Shown: piece after piece, positions 45,673-57,330 of the stretch
How positions within the stretch are numbered: the stretch's first letter is position 1
How the letters are laid out: the number at the start of each line of letters is the position of its first letter
DNA from: Actinacidiphila acidipaludis
Lineage (GTDB): Bacteria > Actinomycetota > Actinomycetes > Streptomycetales > Streptomycetaceae
Assembly (NCBI RefSeq): GCF_019890725.1
Contig: NZ_JAINZZ010000011.1
Location: forward strand, 86,284-150,283
DNA length: 64,000 nucleotides
Direction: 5' to 3'
Translations under genes and position numbers: made by a program
Notes under the pieces: generated by a model
What the model was told of the DNA's origin: nothing
The model's database searches: none
Seen by the model: the letters and a program-made list of their open reading frames with translations, nothing else

Positions 45673-46584
45673 ATGTCCGATCTGCACATCCGCCCGCTCC
45701 TCGCCGGCGAGTCCGCCCTGTTCACCTCGCTGCCCGACGCCGGCCTGGTCGGCCGTCCGCTGCTGGGGCAGCCCTTCGCCACCGTGGACGAGGGCGGCGA
45801 ATACCGCCCCGAGTGGTCCTGGGTCGCGCTGCGCGACGGCGCCGTGGTGGCCCGCGCCGCCTGGTGGGGCAAGGAGAGCGACACCCGGCCGATGGCCCTG
45901 GACTGGCTGGACTTCGCCCCGGGCGAGCAGGCCGCCGCGGCCGAACTGCTGCGCGCCGCACCGCTGCACGCCGAGTACGACCTGATGCTGCCCACCGGCT
46001 GGCGCGACGACCCGGCGGTCCGCGCCGAGGCGGAGGGCCGGATGGCCGCCGCCGAGCAGGGCGGTCTTCGCCGCCTCGTCGAGCGCTACCGCTACACGTG
46101 GACGGCGGAGCGTGATCCGCTGCCGCCGCGCACGGGACGGCTGGAGTACCGGCCGGAACCGGACGACACGGCGTTCCGCGCGGTGATGGCCCGCATCATG
46201 GAGAGCACGCTGGACGCCCACGACCGCCGCATGCTCGACGACCAGGGTCTGGAGGCCGCGCTGGACGAGAGCCTGGGGTTCCTGGAGTGGCTGCCCTCGC
46301 CGAAGGACTGGCGGCGGATCGCCCACGCTCCGGACGGCGGGATCGCCGGCCTGCACGTCCCGGCGGAGAACCCCGGCGGGCCCTGCGTCGGCTTCATCGC
46401 GGTGGTCCCGGAGTACCGGGGCCGCGGCTACGCCTACGACCTGCTGGCGGAGTGCACCAACGACCTGGCCGACCGCGGGGCCACCCGCATCGCGGCCGCG
46501 ACCGACCAGGGGAACTTCCCGATGGCCGCCGCGTTCGCCAAAGCGGGCTATCCGGTGACACAGGAGCGTGTGAACTTCGTCTGA
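45673..46584 (+). CDS. GNAT-family N-acetyltransferase
   Basis: 303 residues, about twice the length of a single GNAT domain. The N-terminal half looks like a degenerate acetyltransferase domain. The C-terminal half has the acetyl-CoA loop FIAVVPEYRGRGYAYDLL and NFPMAAAFAKAGY. Likely a tandem GNAT acylating an unknown cytoplasmic substrate. Confidence 0.83.
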   Translation: MSDLHIRPLLAGESALFTSLPDAGLVGRPLLGQPFATVDEGGEYRPEWSWVALRDGAVVARAAWWGKESDTRPMALDWLDFAPGEQAAAAELLRAAPLHAEYDLMLPTGWRDDPAVRAEAEGRMAAAEQGGLRRLVERYRYTWTAERDPLPPRTGRLEYRPEPDDTAFRAVMARIMESTLDAHDRRMLDDQGLEAALDESLGFLEWLPSPKDWRRIAHAPDGGIAGLHVPAENPGGPCVGFIAVVPEYRGRGYAYDLLAECTNDLADRGATRIAAATDQGNFPMAAAFAKAGYPVTQERVNFV

Positions 46585-46649
46585 AACACCGGGTGTCCGG
46601 GCATGGATGTGGTCGGGAGCGAGTCAACCGGAGCTGACGGGAGCCGTGT

Positions 46650-48401
46650 GTGCTGTTCGAGGTGTGGGCGCCGGACGCCCAGCAGGTGGAGATCCTGATC
46701 GACGACCGCACGCACCGCCTCGGCCCTGACCCGTCACGGACGGGGTGGTGGCGGGCGGATCTGCCGGCCGGGGACGGCACGAGGTACGCGTACGTGCTCG
46801 ACGGCGGTCCGCCGCTGCCCGATCCGCGCTCGCGGCGGCAGCCGGACGGCCCCGACGGGGCGTCCGCGGTGGTCGACCACGACGCCCACGCGTGGTCGGT
46901 GCCGTGGCCGGGCCGGGGGCTGTCCGGCGCGGTGCTGTACGAGCTGCACATCGGCACGTTCACCCCCGAGGGCACCTTCGACGCGGCGATCGAACGGCTG
47001 CCGCACCTGGCCCGCCTGGGCGTCACACACATCGAGCTGATGCCGGTGTGCCCGTTCCCCGGCACCAACGGGTGGGGCTACGAAGGCGTGTCGCTGTGGT
47101 CGGTGCACGAACCGTACGGCGGCCCCGAGGCGATGAAGCGCTTTGTCGACGCGGCGCACGGGCACTGCCTGGGCGTCGTGCTCGACGTGGTGCACAACCA
47201 CCTCGGCCCCTCGGGCAACCATCTCCCGCCGTTCGGCCCGTACTTCACCGACCGGCACCACACGCCGTGGGGCGACGCGGTGAACCTCGACGCGCCCGGC
47301 TCCGACGAGGTGCGGGAGTTCCTCATCGGCAGCGCGCTGGCGTGGCTGCGGGACTACCGGCTGGACGGGCTGCGGCTGGACGCGGTGCACGCGCTGGTCG
47401 ACACCCGTGCGCTGCACTTCCTGGAGGAGCTGTCGACGGCGGTGGACGGCCTGTCGGCGGCGCTGGGCCGTCCGCTCTTCCTGATCGCCGAGTCCGATCT
47501 GAACGACCCGCGGACCACGACGTCCCGGGAGGCCGGCGGCCTGGGTCTGCACGCGCAGTGGAACGACGACTTCCACCACGCGCTGCACACCGCGGTCACC
47601 GGTGAGGCGCAGGGCTACTACGCCGACTTCGCCGCGGCCGGTCCCGCCGGTCTCGCCAAGGTGCTGACCCACGGCTTCTTCCACGACGGGAGCTGGTCGT
47701 CGTTCCGCGGCCGCCACCACGGGCGTCCGCTGGACCCGGCGGCGACGTCCGGCGGGCGGCTGCTGGGCTACGCGCAGACGCACGACCAGATCGGCAACCG
47801 GGCCACCGGGGACCGGCTGACGGCGGAGCGGCTCGGCGCCGCGGCCGCGCTCGTGCTCACCGCGCCCTTCACCCCGATGCTGTTCATGGGCGAGGAGTGG
47901 GGGGCCACGACGCCCTGGCAGTTCTTCACCGACCACGGCGACCCGGAACTGGCGGCGGCCATCACCCGGGGCAGGCGCCGGGAGTTCGCCCAGCACGGCT
48001 GGTCCGAGGACGAGGTGCCCGACCCGCAGGCCCCGGCCACCCGCAACCGCTCGGTGCTGGACTGGGCCGAGCCGGACAAGCCGGAGCACCGCGAACTGCT
48101 GGAGTGGTACCGGTCGCTGATCGCGCTGCGCCGGGCCGAACCGGCGCTGGCCGAAGGGCCGCTGGACGAGGTGGCCGCGACCGCCGGGGGGCGCACCCTG
48201 CGGGTGGCCCGCGGCCCGTTCCGCATCCTGGTCAACTTCTCCGACACCCCCGCGCGGGTGCCGCTGAACGCGCCGTGCGAGGTCCTGCTGGCCCGTCCCG
48301 CGTGCACGCCGGCGCCGGGCCCGGCCGTCCAGTTGCCGCCGCGCGGGGCCGCGGTCCTGCGGGTCCGCGACGAGGGCGGGGACGCTACGGTGAACGGGTG
48401 A
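46650..48401 (+). CDS. treZ: Malto-oligosyltrehalose trehalohydrolase
   Basis: 583 residues. CBM48-like N terminus (FEVWAPDAQQVEILID), GH13 barrel with LYELHIGTFTPEGTF, DVVHNHLGPSGN, nucleophile segment GLRLDAVHAL, acid segment IAESDLNDP and THDQIGNRA. Hydrolyses the bond next to the trehalosyl end made by TreY, releasing trehalose. The GTG start has GACGGGAG upstream. The stop overlaps the next small gene. Confidence 0.95.
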   Translation: MLFEVWAPDAQQVEILIDDRTHRLGPDPSRTGWWRADLPAGDGTRYAYVLDGGPPLPDPRSRRQPDGPDGASAVVDHDAHAWSVPWPGRGLSGAVLYELHIGTFTPEGTFDAAIERLPHLARLGVTHIELMPVCPFPGTNGWGYEGVSLWSVHEPYGGPEAMKRFVDAAHGHCLGVVLDVVHNHLGPSGNHLPPFGPYFTDRHHTPWGDAVNLDAPGSDEVREFLIGSALAWLRDYRLDGLRLDAVHALVDTRALHFLEELSTAVDGLSAALGRPLFLIAESDLNDPRTTTSREAGGLGLHAQWNDDFHHALHTAVTGEAQGYYADFAAAGPAGLAKVLTHGFFHDGSWSSFRGRHHGRPLDPAATSGGRLLGYAQTHDQIGNRATGDRLTAERLGAAAALVLTAPFTPMLFMGEEWGATTPWQFFTDHGDPELAAAITRGRRREFAQHGWSEDEVPDPQAPATRNRSVLDWAEPDKPEHRELLEWYRSLIALRRAEPALAEGPLDEVAATAGGRTLRVARGPFRILVNFSDTPARVPLNAPCEVLLARPACTPAPGPAVQLPPRGAAVLRVRDEGGDATVNG

Positions 48402-48541
48402 CCACGACCGAGGACCGCGAACCGCTCGCCGACTGCGTGCTGTGCGGGGAGCAGACGGAGTACCCCGCCACCACCAAGGGCGCCACGCTGTGCCCGGTGT
48501 GCGAGTGGCAGGAGGCCCAGCGGACGGCCTGCTCGGGCTGA
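48398..48541 (+). CDS. 47-aa CxxC/CxxC zinc-finger-like protein
   Basis: CVLCG at residue 13 and CPVCE near residue 32 form a minimal zinc-ribbon. The GTG overlaps the treZ stop (GTGA). TACGGT (48386-48391), six bases upstream inside treZ, could also give a separate leaderless message. Function unknown. Confidence 0.7.
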   Translation: MTTTEDREPLADCVLCGEQTEYPATTKGATLCPVCEWQEAQRTACSG

Positions 48542-48566
48542 GGGCTGAGCGCGGCGCCTGACCGGG

Positions 48567-48590
48567 GCGCCGGCGGTGGTGCGCCGGCGC
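48567..48590. terminator. Bidirectional hairpin between convergent genes
   Basis: GCGCCGGCG / CGCCGGCGC with a six-base loop, between the small zinc-finger gene (plus) and PPK2 (minus). Confidence 0.65.
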
Positions 48591-48650
48591 GGTGCGTCCC
48601 GTGCGACGCGCCCGTGCGGCACGCCGGAGCGATCCGGGACGGCCGCCCGG

Positions 48651-49664
48651 TCAGCTGCTGAGCAGCCGCGCCCGGCTGGCCTCCACGTCGAACGTGCCCG
48701 GCGGGTACTGCGGGTCGATCAGCTCCAGGTGCTCCAGCAGCAGCTTGCTGATCGCCCAGTTGCGGTACCACTTGCGGTCGGCGGGCACCACGTGCCAGGG
48801 CGCGGCCTCGGTCGAGCACCGTTCCAGCACCGTCTGGTACGCCTCCTGGTAGGCGGGCCACATCGCGCGCTCCTCGATGTCGCCGACGGTGAACTTCCAG
48901 TGCTTGGACGGCCGGTCCAGCCGCGCCAGCAGCCGCTCGCGCTGTTCGTCGTAGCCGATGTGCAGGAACACCTTGAGCACGGTGCAGCCCTCCTCGGCCA
49001 GGGACCGCTCGAACCGGTTGATGGCGTCGTAGCGGCGGCGCCAGGTGGCCCGCGGCACCAGGTCGTGGACGCGGACGATCAGCACGTCCTCGTAGTGCGA
49101 GCGGTCGAAGACGCCGATCTCGCCGGCAGCCGGCAGCGCCTTGCGGACCCGCCACAGGAACGGGTGCGCCCGCTCCTCCGCTGTGGGGGTCTTGAAGGCG
49201 GTGACGCGCACGCCGGTGGGGTTCAGGCCGGTGGCGACGTGCTTGATGGTGCCGCCCTTGCCTGAGGTATCCATGCCCTGGAGCACCACCAGCAGGCGGC
49301 GCGGGTCGCCGGCGGTGCTCTGGGCGAACAGCCGCTCCTGCAGTTCGGCGAGACGCAGCCGCATGGCATCGGTCTCGATGCGGGCCTGGTCCTTGCCGGC
49401 GGGCCCGCCCGGGGTGCCGGACGGGTCGATCGCGGTCAGGTCGACCGGGCCGCTGCCGGGCGCCACGCGCAGCCGGGAGCGCAGATCCCCGTCGCGGCCC
49501 GGGTCGCCGTCCGTGCCGCCGGCCGGGCGGTGACCGTGGCCGCCGCCCGGACGATCATCATGAGCGTTCCCCTCGCCGCGGGCCGCACCGTGACCGCCAC
49601 CCTTGCCGGGGTCCTTCTCGCGGCCCGTGCGGTGGTGCTTCTCCTTGCCGCCGTGCTTCGCCAT
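48651..49664 (-). CDS. Polyphosphate kinase 2 family phosphotransferase
   Basis: 337 residues. Walker A VVLQGMDTSGKGGTIKHV, the PPK2 motif FDRSHYEDVLIVRV and lid segment RRRYDAINRFE, then KWYRNWAISKLL. It transfers phosphate between polyphosphate and nucleotides. The core starts near LRSRLRVAPGSGPVDL (about residue 62). The first 60 residues are His/Gly/Lys-rich low complexity, not part of the family, and may be metal- or polyphosphate-interacting. A hairpin ends two bases before the ATG. Confidence 0.9.
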   Translation of the reverse strand: MAKHGGKEKHHRTGREKDPGKGGGHGAARGEGNAHDDRPGGGHGHRPAGGTDGDPGRDGDLRSRLRVAPGSGPVDLTAIDPSGTPGGPAGKDQARIETDAMRLRLAELQERLFAQSTAGDPRRLLVVLQGMDTSGKGGTIKHVATGLNPTGVRVTAFKTPTAEERAHPFLWRVRKALPAAGEIGVFDRSHYEDVLIVRVHDLVPRATWRRRYDAINRFERSLAEEGCTVLKVFLHIGYDEQRERLLARLDRPSKHWKFTVGDIEERAMWPAYQEAYQTVLERCSTEAAPWHVVPADRKWYRNWAISKLLLEHLELIDPQYPPGTFDVEASRARLLSS

Positions 49665-49665
49665 G

Positions 49666-49689
49666 CCCCGATCCTGCGCCGGATCGGGG
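49666..49689 (-). promoter_or_regulatory. Hairpin abutting the PPK2 start codon
   Basis: CCCCGATCC / GGATCGGGG, perfect 9-bp stem, six-base loop. On the transcript it ends one base before the ATG and would hide any Shine-Dalgarno. It could terminate the upstream zapE transcript or control PPK2 translation. Confidence 0.5.
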
Positions 49690-49728
49690 CCGGGCGCCAG
49701 CGTCGTCCGCCGCCGCCGGTACCGCGTC

Positions 49729-50871
49729 TCAGCGGTCGGCCGAGCCGTCCTGCCCCGCGTCGTGCGCGGGCTCCCGGCCGGCGTCCCGCGCGCTCTCGTC
49801 CCCGGCGTCGCGGGCGAGCGCGGTGAGCCGGGAGATGGCCCGGAAGTACTTCTTGCGGTAGCCGCCGGCCAGCATGTCCTCGGTGAACAGCCGGTCGAAC
49901 GACACGCCGGAGGCCATCACCGGTATCTCGCGGTCGTAGAGGCGGTCGGCCAGGACCACCAGGCGCAGCGCGGTGGCCTGGTCGGTGATCGGCTCGACGC
50001 CGCGCAGGAACAGCGCCCGCACGCCGTCGCACAGCGCGCCGTAGCGGCTGGGGTGGACGGCGGCCAGGTGCGCGGTGAGCGTCCCGAAGTCGTCCAGGGC
50101 CGCGCCCGGGGTGCGGTGGGCGGCCTCCGTCACCTCGTCGTCACCGGCCGGGCGGGGGGCGGCGGGCAGGCCGCGGTGCCGGTAGTCCTCGCCGTCGATC
50201 CGCAGCGAGGCGAACCGGGCGGACAGGCCCTGTATCTCGCGCATGAAGTCGGCGGCCGCGAACCGGCCCTCGCCGAGCTTGCCGGGGAGGGTGTTGGACG
50301 TCGCGGCGAGCCGGACGCCGGCGTCGGCGAGCCGGCCGAGCAGCGTGGAGACCAGGACGGTGTCACCGGGGTCGTCGAGCTCGAACTCGTCGATGCAGAC
50401 CAGGCGGTGGCCGCTGAGCGCGGTGACGGCCTGCTGGAAGCCCAGGGCGCCGACGAGGTTGGTCAGCTCCACGAAGGTGCCGAACGCCTTCTGCTCGCGC
50501 GGCGCAGGGGTGGCGTGCCAGACGCTGGCCAGCAGGTGGGTCTTGCCGACTCCGTAGCCGCCGTCGAGGTACACACCGGTCGGGCCCTGCGGTGCCGGCG
50601 GCTCCCGCCGGAACCAGCGCCGGCGCTCCCCGGCGGTGCCTCCGGCACGGGTGCCGGTCTGCTCGGCGAAGGCCCGCAGCCGGCGGACGGCCTCGGCCTG
50701 GCTGGGCTGCCGCTCGTCGGGGACGTAGGTGTCGAAGCGGACGGAGTCGAAGCGCGGCGGCGGCACCATGTCGGCCACCAGCCGGGCGGTGTCCACCTTC
50801 GGCGTGCGGGCGCTCAGGGCCTCCGGCCCGGTGGTGGGGACGGCGTCGGTCGCGGTGAGGGAGGAGGACAC
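49729..50871 (-). CDS. zapE: ZapE/AFG1-family ATPase
   Basis: 380 residues. Walker A DGGYGVGKTHLLAS, Walker B LVCIDEFELDDPGD, sensor region LAATSNTLPGKL and GEGRF, typical of AFG1-like ATPases called ZapE for a role at the divisome in E. coli. A charged repetitive tail (ARDAGDESARDAG) ends the protein. GTG 50871 is used; GGGGAG is very close upstream. Confidence 0.88.
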   Translation of the reverse strand: MSSSLTATDAVPTTGPEALSARTPKVDTARLVADMVPPPRFDSVRFDTYVPDERQPSQAEAVRRLRAFAEQTGTRAGGTAGERRRWFRREPPAPQGPTGVYLDGGYGVGKTHLLASVWHATPAPREQKAFGTFVELTNLVGALGFQQAVTALSGHRLVCIDEFELDDPGDTVLVSTLLGRLADAGVRLAATSNTLPGKLGEGRFAAADFMREIQGLSARFASLRIDGEDYRHRGLPAAPRPAGDDEVTEAAHRTPGAALDDFGTLTAHLAAVHPSRYGALCDGVRALFLRGVEPITDQATALRLVVLADRLYDREIPVMASGVSFDRLFTEDMLAGGYRKKYFRAISRLTALARDAGDESARDAGREPAHDAGQDGSADR

Positions 50872-50910
50872 GACTCCCCATGGTAGTGCGGGCGCGCCAC
50901 CGCCTTGGCC

Positions 50911-50950
50911 CAGTGTGGCGCAGCCCACGCCGCCGCTCCGTGCCACACTG
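50911..50950. promoter_or_regulatory. 9-bp inverted repeat between zapE and the reductase gene
   Basis: CAGTGTGGC (50911-50919) and GCCACACTG (50942-50950), 22 bases apart. The right arm contains CACACT seven bases before ATG 50957. The left arm holds the same hexamer on the minus strand facing zapE, so the arms may be mirrored -10 elements or an operator pair. Confidence 0.4.
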
Positions 50951-50956
50951 CGCGGC

Positions 50957-51733
50957 ATGCAACGGCTGTTTCCCGCACCCGGCCGGGGTGACGACGCGCA
51001 GGTGTTCACCGAGGGGCTGAGCACGCCCCTGGAGCTCGCGGACGTGTACGCGTACCCGCCGCGGGCGGCCGGGCCGTATCTGCGCGCGAACATGGTGGCC
51101 AGTCTGGACGGCGCCGCTCGCGCGGAGGGCCGCTCGGCGCCGCTGTCCTCGGACGCCGACATGCGGATCTTCGGCACGCTGCGGGCGCTGGCCGACGTGG
51201 TGCTGGTGGGCGCCGAGACCGTGCGGCAGGAGGGCTACCGCCCGGCGAGGGCCCGGGCGGCGTTCGCGGCCCGGCGGGCCGCCGACGGCCAGCAGCCGGC
51301 CGCGGTCATCGCCGTCATCAGCCGCAGCCTGGAGCTGGACCTCACGGCCCCGCTCTTCACCGGCCCGCTGGTCCCCACCCTGGTGCTGACCGGGGCCGGT
51401 GCGAAGGACGAGGACGTCGCGGCCGTCCACGCGGCCGGTGCGCGGGTGGTGGTCGCCGGCGAGGGCGACGGGGTGGACCCGGCCCGTGCGGTGCGGGAGC
51501 TGACCGCCCTGGGCCTGACGCGGATGCTGCACGAGGGCGGCCCCCGGGTGCTGGCCCAGTTCGCGGCGGCCGACGTGATCGACGAGCTGTGCCTGACCCT
51601 GGCCCCGCTGCTGGCCGGCGGTGAGGCGCCGCGGATCATGAACGGGCCCGGCGTCGTCCCGCTGTCCCGTTTCGCGCCGCTGTCGGTGCTGGAGGAGGAC
51701 GGCTTCCTGTTCACCCGCTACGTCCGCGCCTAG
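50957..51733 (+). CDS. Pyrimidine reductase (RibD C-terminal domain) family protein
   Basis: 258 residues. NMVASLDGAARAEGRSAPL and MLHEGGPRVLAQFAAADVIDE are the substrate/NADPH-binding segments of the RibD-C/DHFR-like fold. No deaminase domain is present. It may reduce a deaminated flavin precursor or another pterin-like substrate; a stand-alone copy away from other rib genes leaves the role open. Confidence 0.85.
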   Translation: MQRLFPAPGRGDDAQVFTEGLSTPLELADVYAYPPRAAGPYLRANMVASLDGAARAEGRSAPLSSDADMRIFGTLRALADVVLVGAETVRQEGYRPARARAAFAARRAADGQQPAAVIAVISRSLELDLTAPLFTGPLVPTLVLTGAGAKDEDVAAVHAAGARVVVAGEGDGVDPARAVRELTALGLTRMLHEGGPRVLAQFAAADVIDELCLTLAPLLAGGEAPRIMNGPGVVPLSRFAPLSVLEEDGFLFTRYVRA

Positions 51734-51771
51734 CGGACGTCAACGGCGCCGCGGAAACCCCCGGAACTCAC

Positions 51772-51799
51772 CAAAAAAGCGGATTCTTCTGTTCCGCTT
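51772..51799 (-). terminator. Intrinsic terminator reading on the minus strand
   Basis: On the minus strand AAGCGGA, a nine-base loop and TCCGCTT are followed by a T-run (TTTTTT including the stem end). This is the only hairpin with a clear U-tract in the window. No annotated minus-strand gene reads into it. Confidence 0.5.
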
Positions 51800-51891
51800 C
51801 GCGTCGCGAGGGAACACTTACCCCGGTGCCCTGTGAGGATTCGGGGCAGGCCTCACGTGTAGACGCCGCACGAGTAGACAAGGACGCCTCC

Positions 51892-52398
51892 GTGTTCACG
51901 ACCGTACTCATGATCGAGAAGCCGCTCGCCCCTGCCGACATCGAGCTGGTCACCACGCTCCACGGCGACGAGCAGGTCTCCTTCGTCGTGCTGATGCAGC
52001 CCCGCGGCGACCAGGACCGGCTGCTGCGCGCGGTGGACGACGTGGCGCTCGGCTACCTGGACGACGCCGCGCACGAGGGCGAGGTGCCCGAGGGCCAGGA
52101 GGCCCTGCCGCCGGCCGAGCGGGCGCTGGCGTACTCGCTGGACGCGCTGCGCGCCACCGGCGCGGACGCGGTGGGCGAGCTGGTCGAGCGGCACCCGCTG
52201 GACCTGCTGAAGACGGTCGTCGAGCGGACCGGCGCCGACGAGGTGATCGTGCTGACCGCGCCGCACTTCGTCGAGGAGTTCTTCCACCGCGACTGGACCT
52301 CGCGCGCCCGGCACAAGGTGGGCGTGCCGGTGCTGAAGCTCTTCGCGCAGCACGAACCGGAGGGGCACGAGGCCGAGGGCGACAAGCACCCCGGGTGA
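51892..52398 (+). CDS. Conserved protein of unknown function upstream of murC
   Basis: 168 residues, acidic, alpha/beta. MFTTVLMIEKPLAPADIELV at the start and TGADEVIVLTAPHFVEEFFH towards the end. Similar streptomycete proteins have sometimes been labelled indole-3-glycerol phosphate synthase, but no TIM barrel or catalytic motif of that enzyme is present, so I leave it unnamed. AAGGA is seven bases before the GTG. Lies 58 bases before murC, perhaps one operon with murC and msrB. Confidence 0.75.
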   Translation: MFTTVLMIEKPLAPADIELVTTLHGDEQVSFVVLMQPRGDQDRLLRAVDDVALGYLDDAAHEGEVPEGQEALPPAERALAYSLDALRATGADAVGELVERHPLDLLKTVVERTGADEVIVLTAPHFVEEFFHRDWTSRARHKVGVPVLKLFAQHEPEGHEAEGDKHPG

Positions 52399-52456
52399 TG
52401 GTGGGAGAATCGGGCCGCAGACCTGTCGCCGAGCACGCACCCCGGGAGATCCGCGC

Positions 52457-53872
<1,416 letters not shown>

Positions 53873-53881
53873 GGAGACCCC

Positions 53882-54286
53882 ATGGCGTATGAAGTGAACA
53901 AGACCGACGAGCAGTGGCGTGCCGAGCTCTCCCCGCAGGAGTACGCGGTCCTGCGGCAGGCCGGGACCGAGCGCCCGTTCACCGGTGAGTACACCGACAC
54001 CAAGACCGAGGGCGTGTACGCGTGCCGCGCCTGCGGCGCGGAGCTCTTCCGCTCCGACACCAAGTTCGAGTCGCACTGCGGCTGGCCGTCCTTCTACGAC
54101 CCCGCCGACTCCGACGCGGTGGAGCTGATCCAGGACCGGTCGCTCGGGATGGTCAGGACCGAGGTGCGCTGTGCGCGCTGCGGCTCCCACCTCGGCCACG
54201 TCTTCGAGGGCGAGGGGTACGGCACCCCGACCGACCAGCGGTACTGCATCAACTCGATCTCACTGCGGTTGGCTCCCGAGGAGTGA
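53882..54286 (+). CDS. msrB: Peptide-methionine (R)-S-oxide reductase
   Basis: 134 residues. Zinc ligands CRACG and CARCG, HCGWPSFYDP, and the catalytic RYCINSISLRL. Reduces methionine-R-sulfoxide in proteins. AGGAG precedes the ATG. The resolving Cys of some MsrB enzymes may be supplied by thioredoxin. Confidence 0.95.
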   Translation: MAYEVNKTDEQWRAELSPQEYAVLRQAGTERPFTGEYTDTKTEGVYACRACGAELFRSDTKFESHCGWPSFYDPADSDAVELIQDRSLGMVRTEVRCARCGSHLGHVFEGEGYGTPTDQRYCINSISLRLAPEE

Positions 54287-54293
54287 GCGGCGA

Positions 54294-54338
54294 CACGGCG
54301 GCCGCGTGACCCCCGATGCGTTTCACGCGGCCGCCGTG
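54294..54338. terminator. 16-bp hairpin between convergent msrB and acs
   Basis: CACGGCGGCCGCGTGA pairs with TCACGCGGCCGCCGTG, 13-base loop, eight bases after msrB. Confidence 0.8.
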
Positions 54339-54365
54339 CGAGGCGGGTGAGCGGGGAGATCCCCT

Positions 54366-54403
54366 CCCGGTCCGGCACGGGGTGAAACCCGTCCCGGACC
54401 GGG
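54366..54403. terminator. Second hairpin between msrB and acs
   Basis: CCCGGTCCGG / CCGGACCGGG with an inner ACGGG / CCCGT stem. It ends 20 bases before the acs stop and probably serves acs. Confidence 0.75.
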
Positions 54404-54422
54404 GTGGTCGCGCCCCGGCGGC

Positions 54423-56398
<1,976 letters not shown>

Positions 56399-56399
<1 letters not shown>

Positions 56400-57058
56400 C
56401 AGTGGGCCTCGCCCGCGACCGGGCCGCCGCTCCGGCCGGCACCGAGCCGGACCCGCGATCCGACGCCCGGGAAGACCGGCAGCACGTTCTCCTTCCACGT
56501 CGCGTTGGTGACGGCGGCGAACGACGCGTACCAGGCGCAGAGCGCGGTGATCAGGCCGACCCAGCCGCCGACCTTGGTCATGCCGGTGGACTCGGCGAAC
56601 TCGGCGATCGTCAGCACGATGAAGGTGAGCGACAGGGTGGCGAACACCGCGAGGGTCGCGCCGTTGGTGCGCAGGGCGGCCACGGTCATGTAGACGGTGA
56701 AGATCGCCCAGATCAGCAGGTAGAGCCCGGTGGCCTGGTGCGCGGTGCCCGCCGGAAGGTCACCGGCGACGAACTTCACATAGGCGGCGTACGACAGCCA
56801 GAACGCGCCGTAGGAGACGAAGGCCGTCGAGCCGAAGGTGTTGCCCTTGCGGAACTCCCAGAGCCCGGCGAGGAGTTGGGCCAGGCCGCCGTAGAAGAGG
56901 GCGAGCGGCAGCACCACGGCGAGCAGGTTCTGGTCGATGAGGTGGGCGTTGAAGGAGCTCAGGACGAACGTGGTGGCGGCGAAGCCGGCGAGTCCCAGCG
57001 GGCCGGGGTCGGCGATCGCGTCGGCGGCGGGCGCAGGGGTCGGGGCGGGGGTGCTCAT
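56399..57058 (-). CDS. Acetate uptake transporter (GPR1/FUN34/YaaH, SatP-like)
   Basis: 219 residues, six membrane helices. The family signature appears as DPGPLGLAGFA, with FRKGNTFGSTAFVSYGAFWL in the middle. It imports acetate or succinate with protons. GGAGG precedes the ATG. Directly upstream of acs, forming an uptake-plus-activation pair. Confidence 0.92.
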
Positions 57059-57330
57059 CTGCGGTTTCCCTCCTCATCGAGGAACGGCAGGGGGATGTCG
57101 GACCCGGACTCGGGCCCGCTGTCACGCTAGGAACGGATCCGGCCACCCGGCCAGGGACCGGCCGCGGACGTCGCCCAGCGGTACCGCCGGTTCGCCGGAC
57201 GGTCGCTCCGGTACGCCGAGCGGTCGCTCCCGTGCGCCCAACGGCCCTGGCACTCCGTGCAGTTCAGACGGCACGCCGGGCCGCGCGGGAGGACGGCGCC
57301 GCGGTCGCCGCCCGGGTGGCCGGATTCCGC

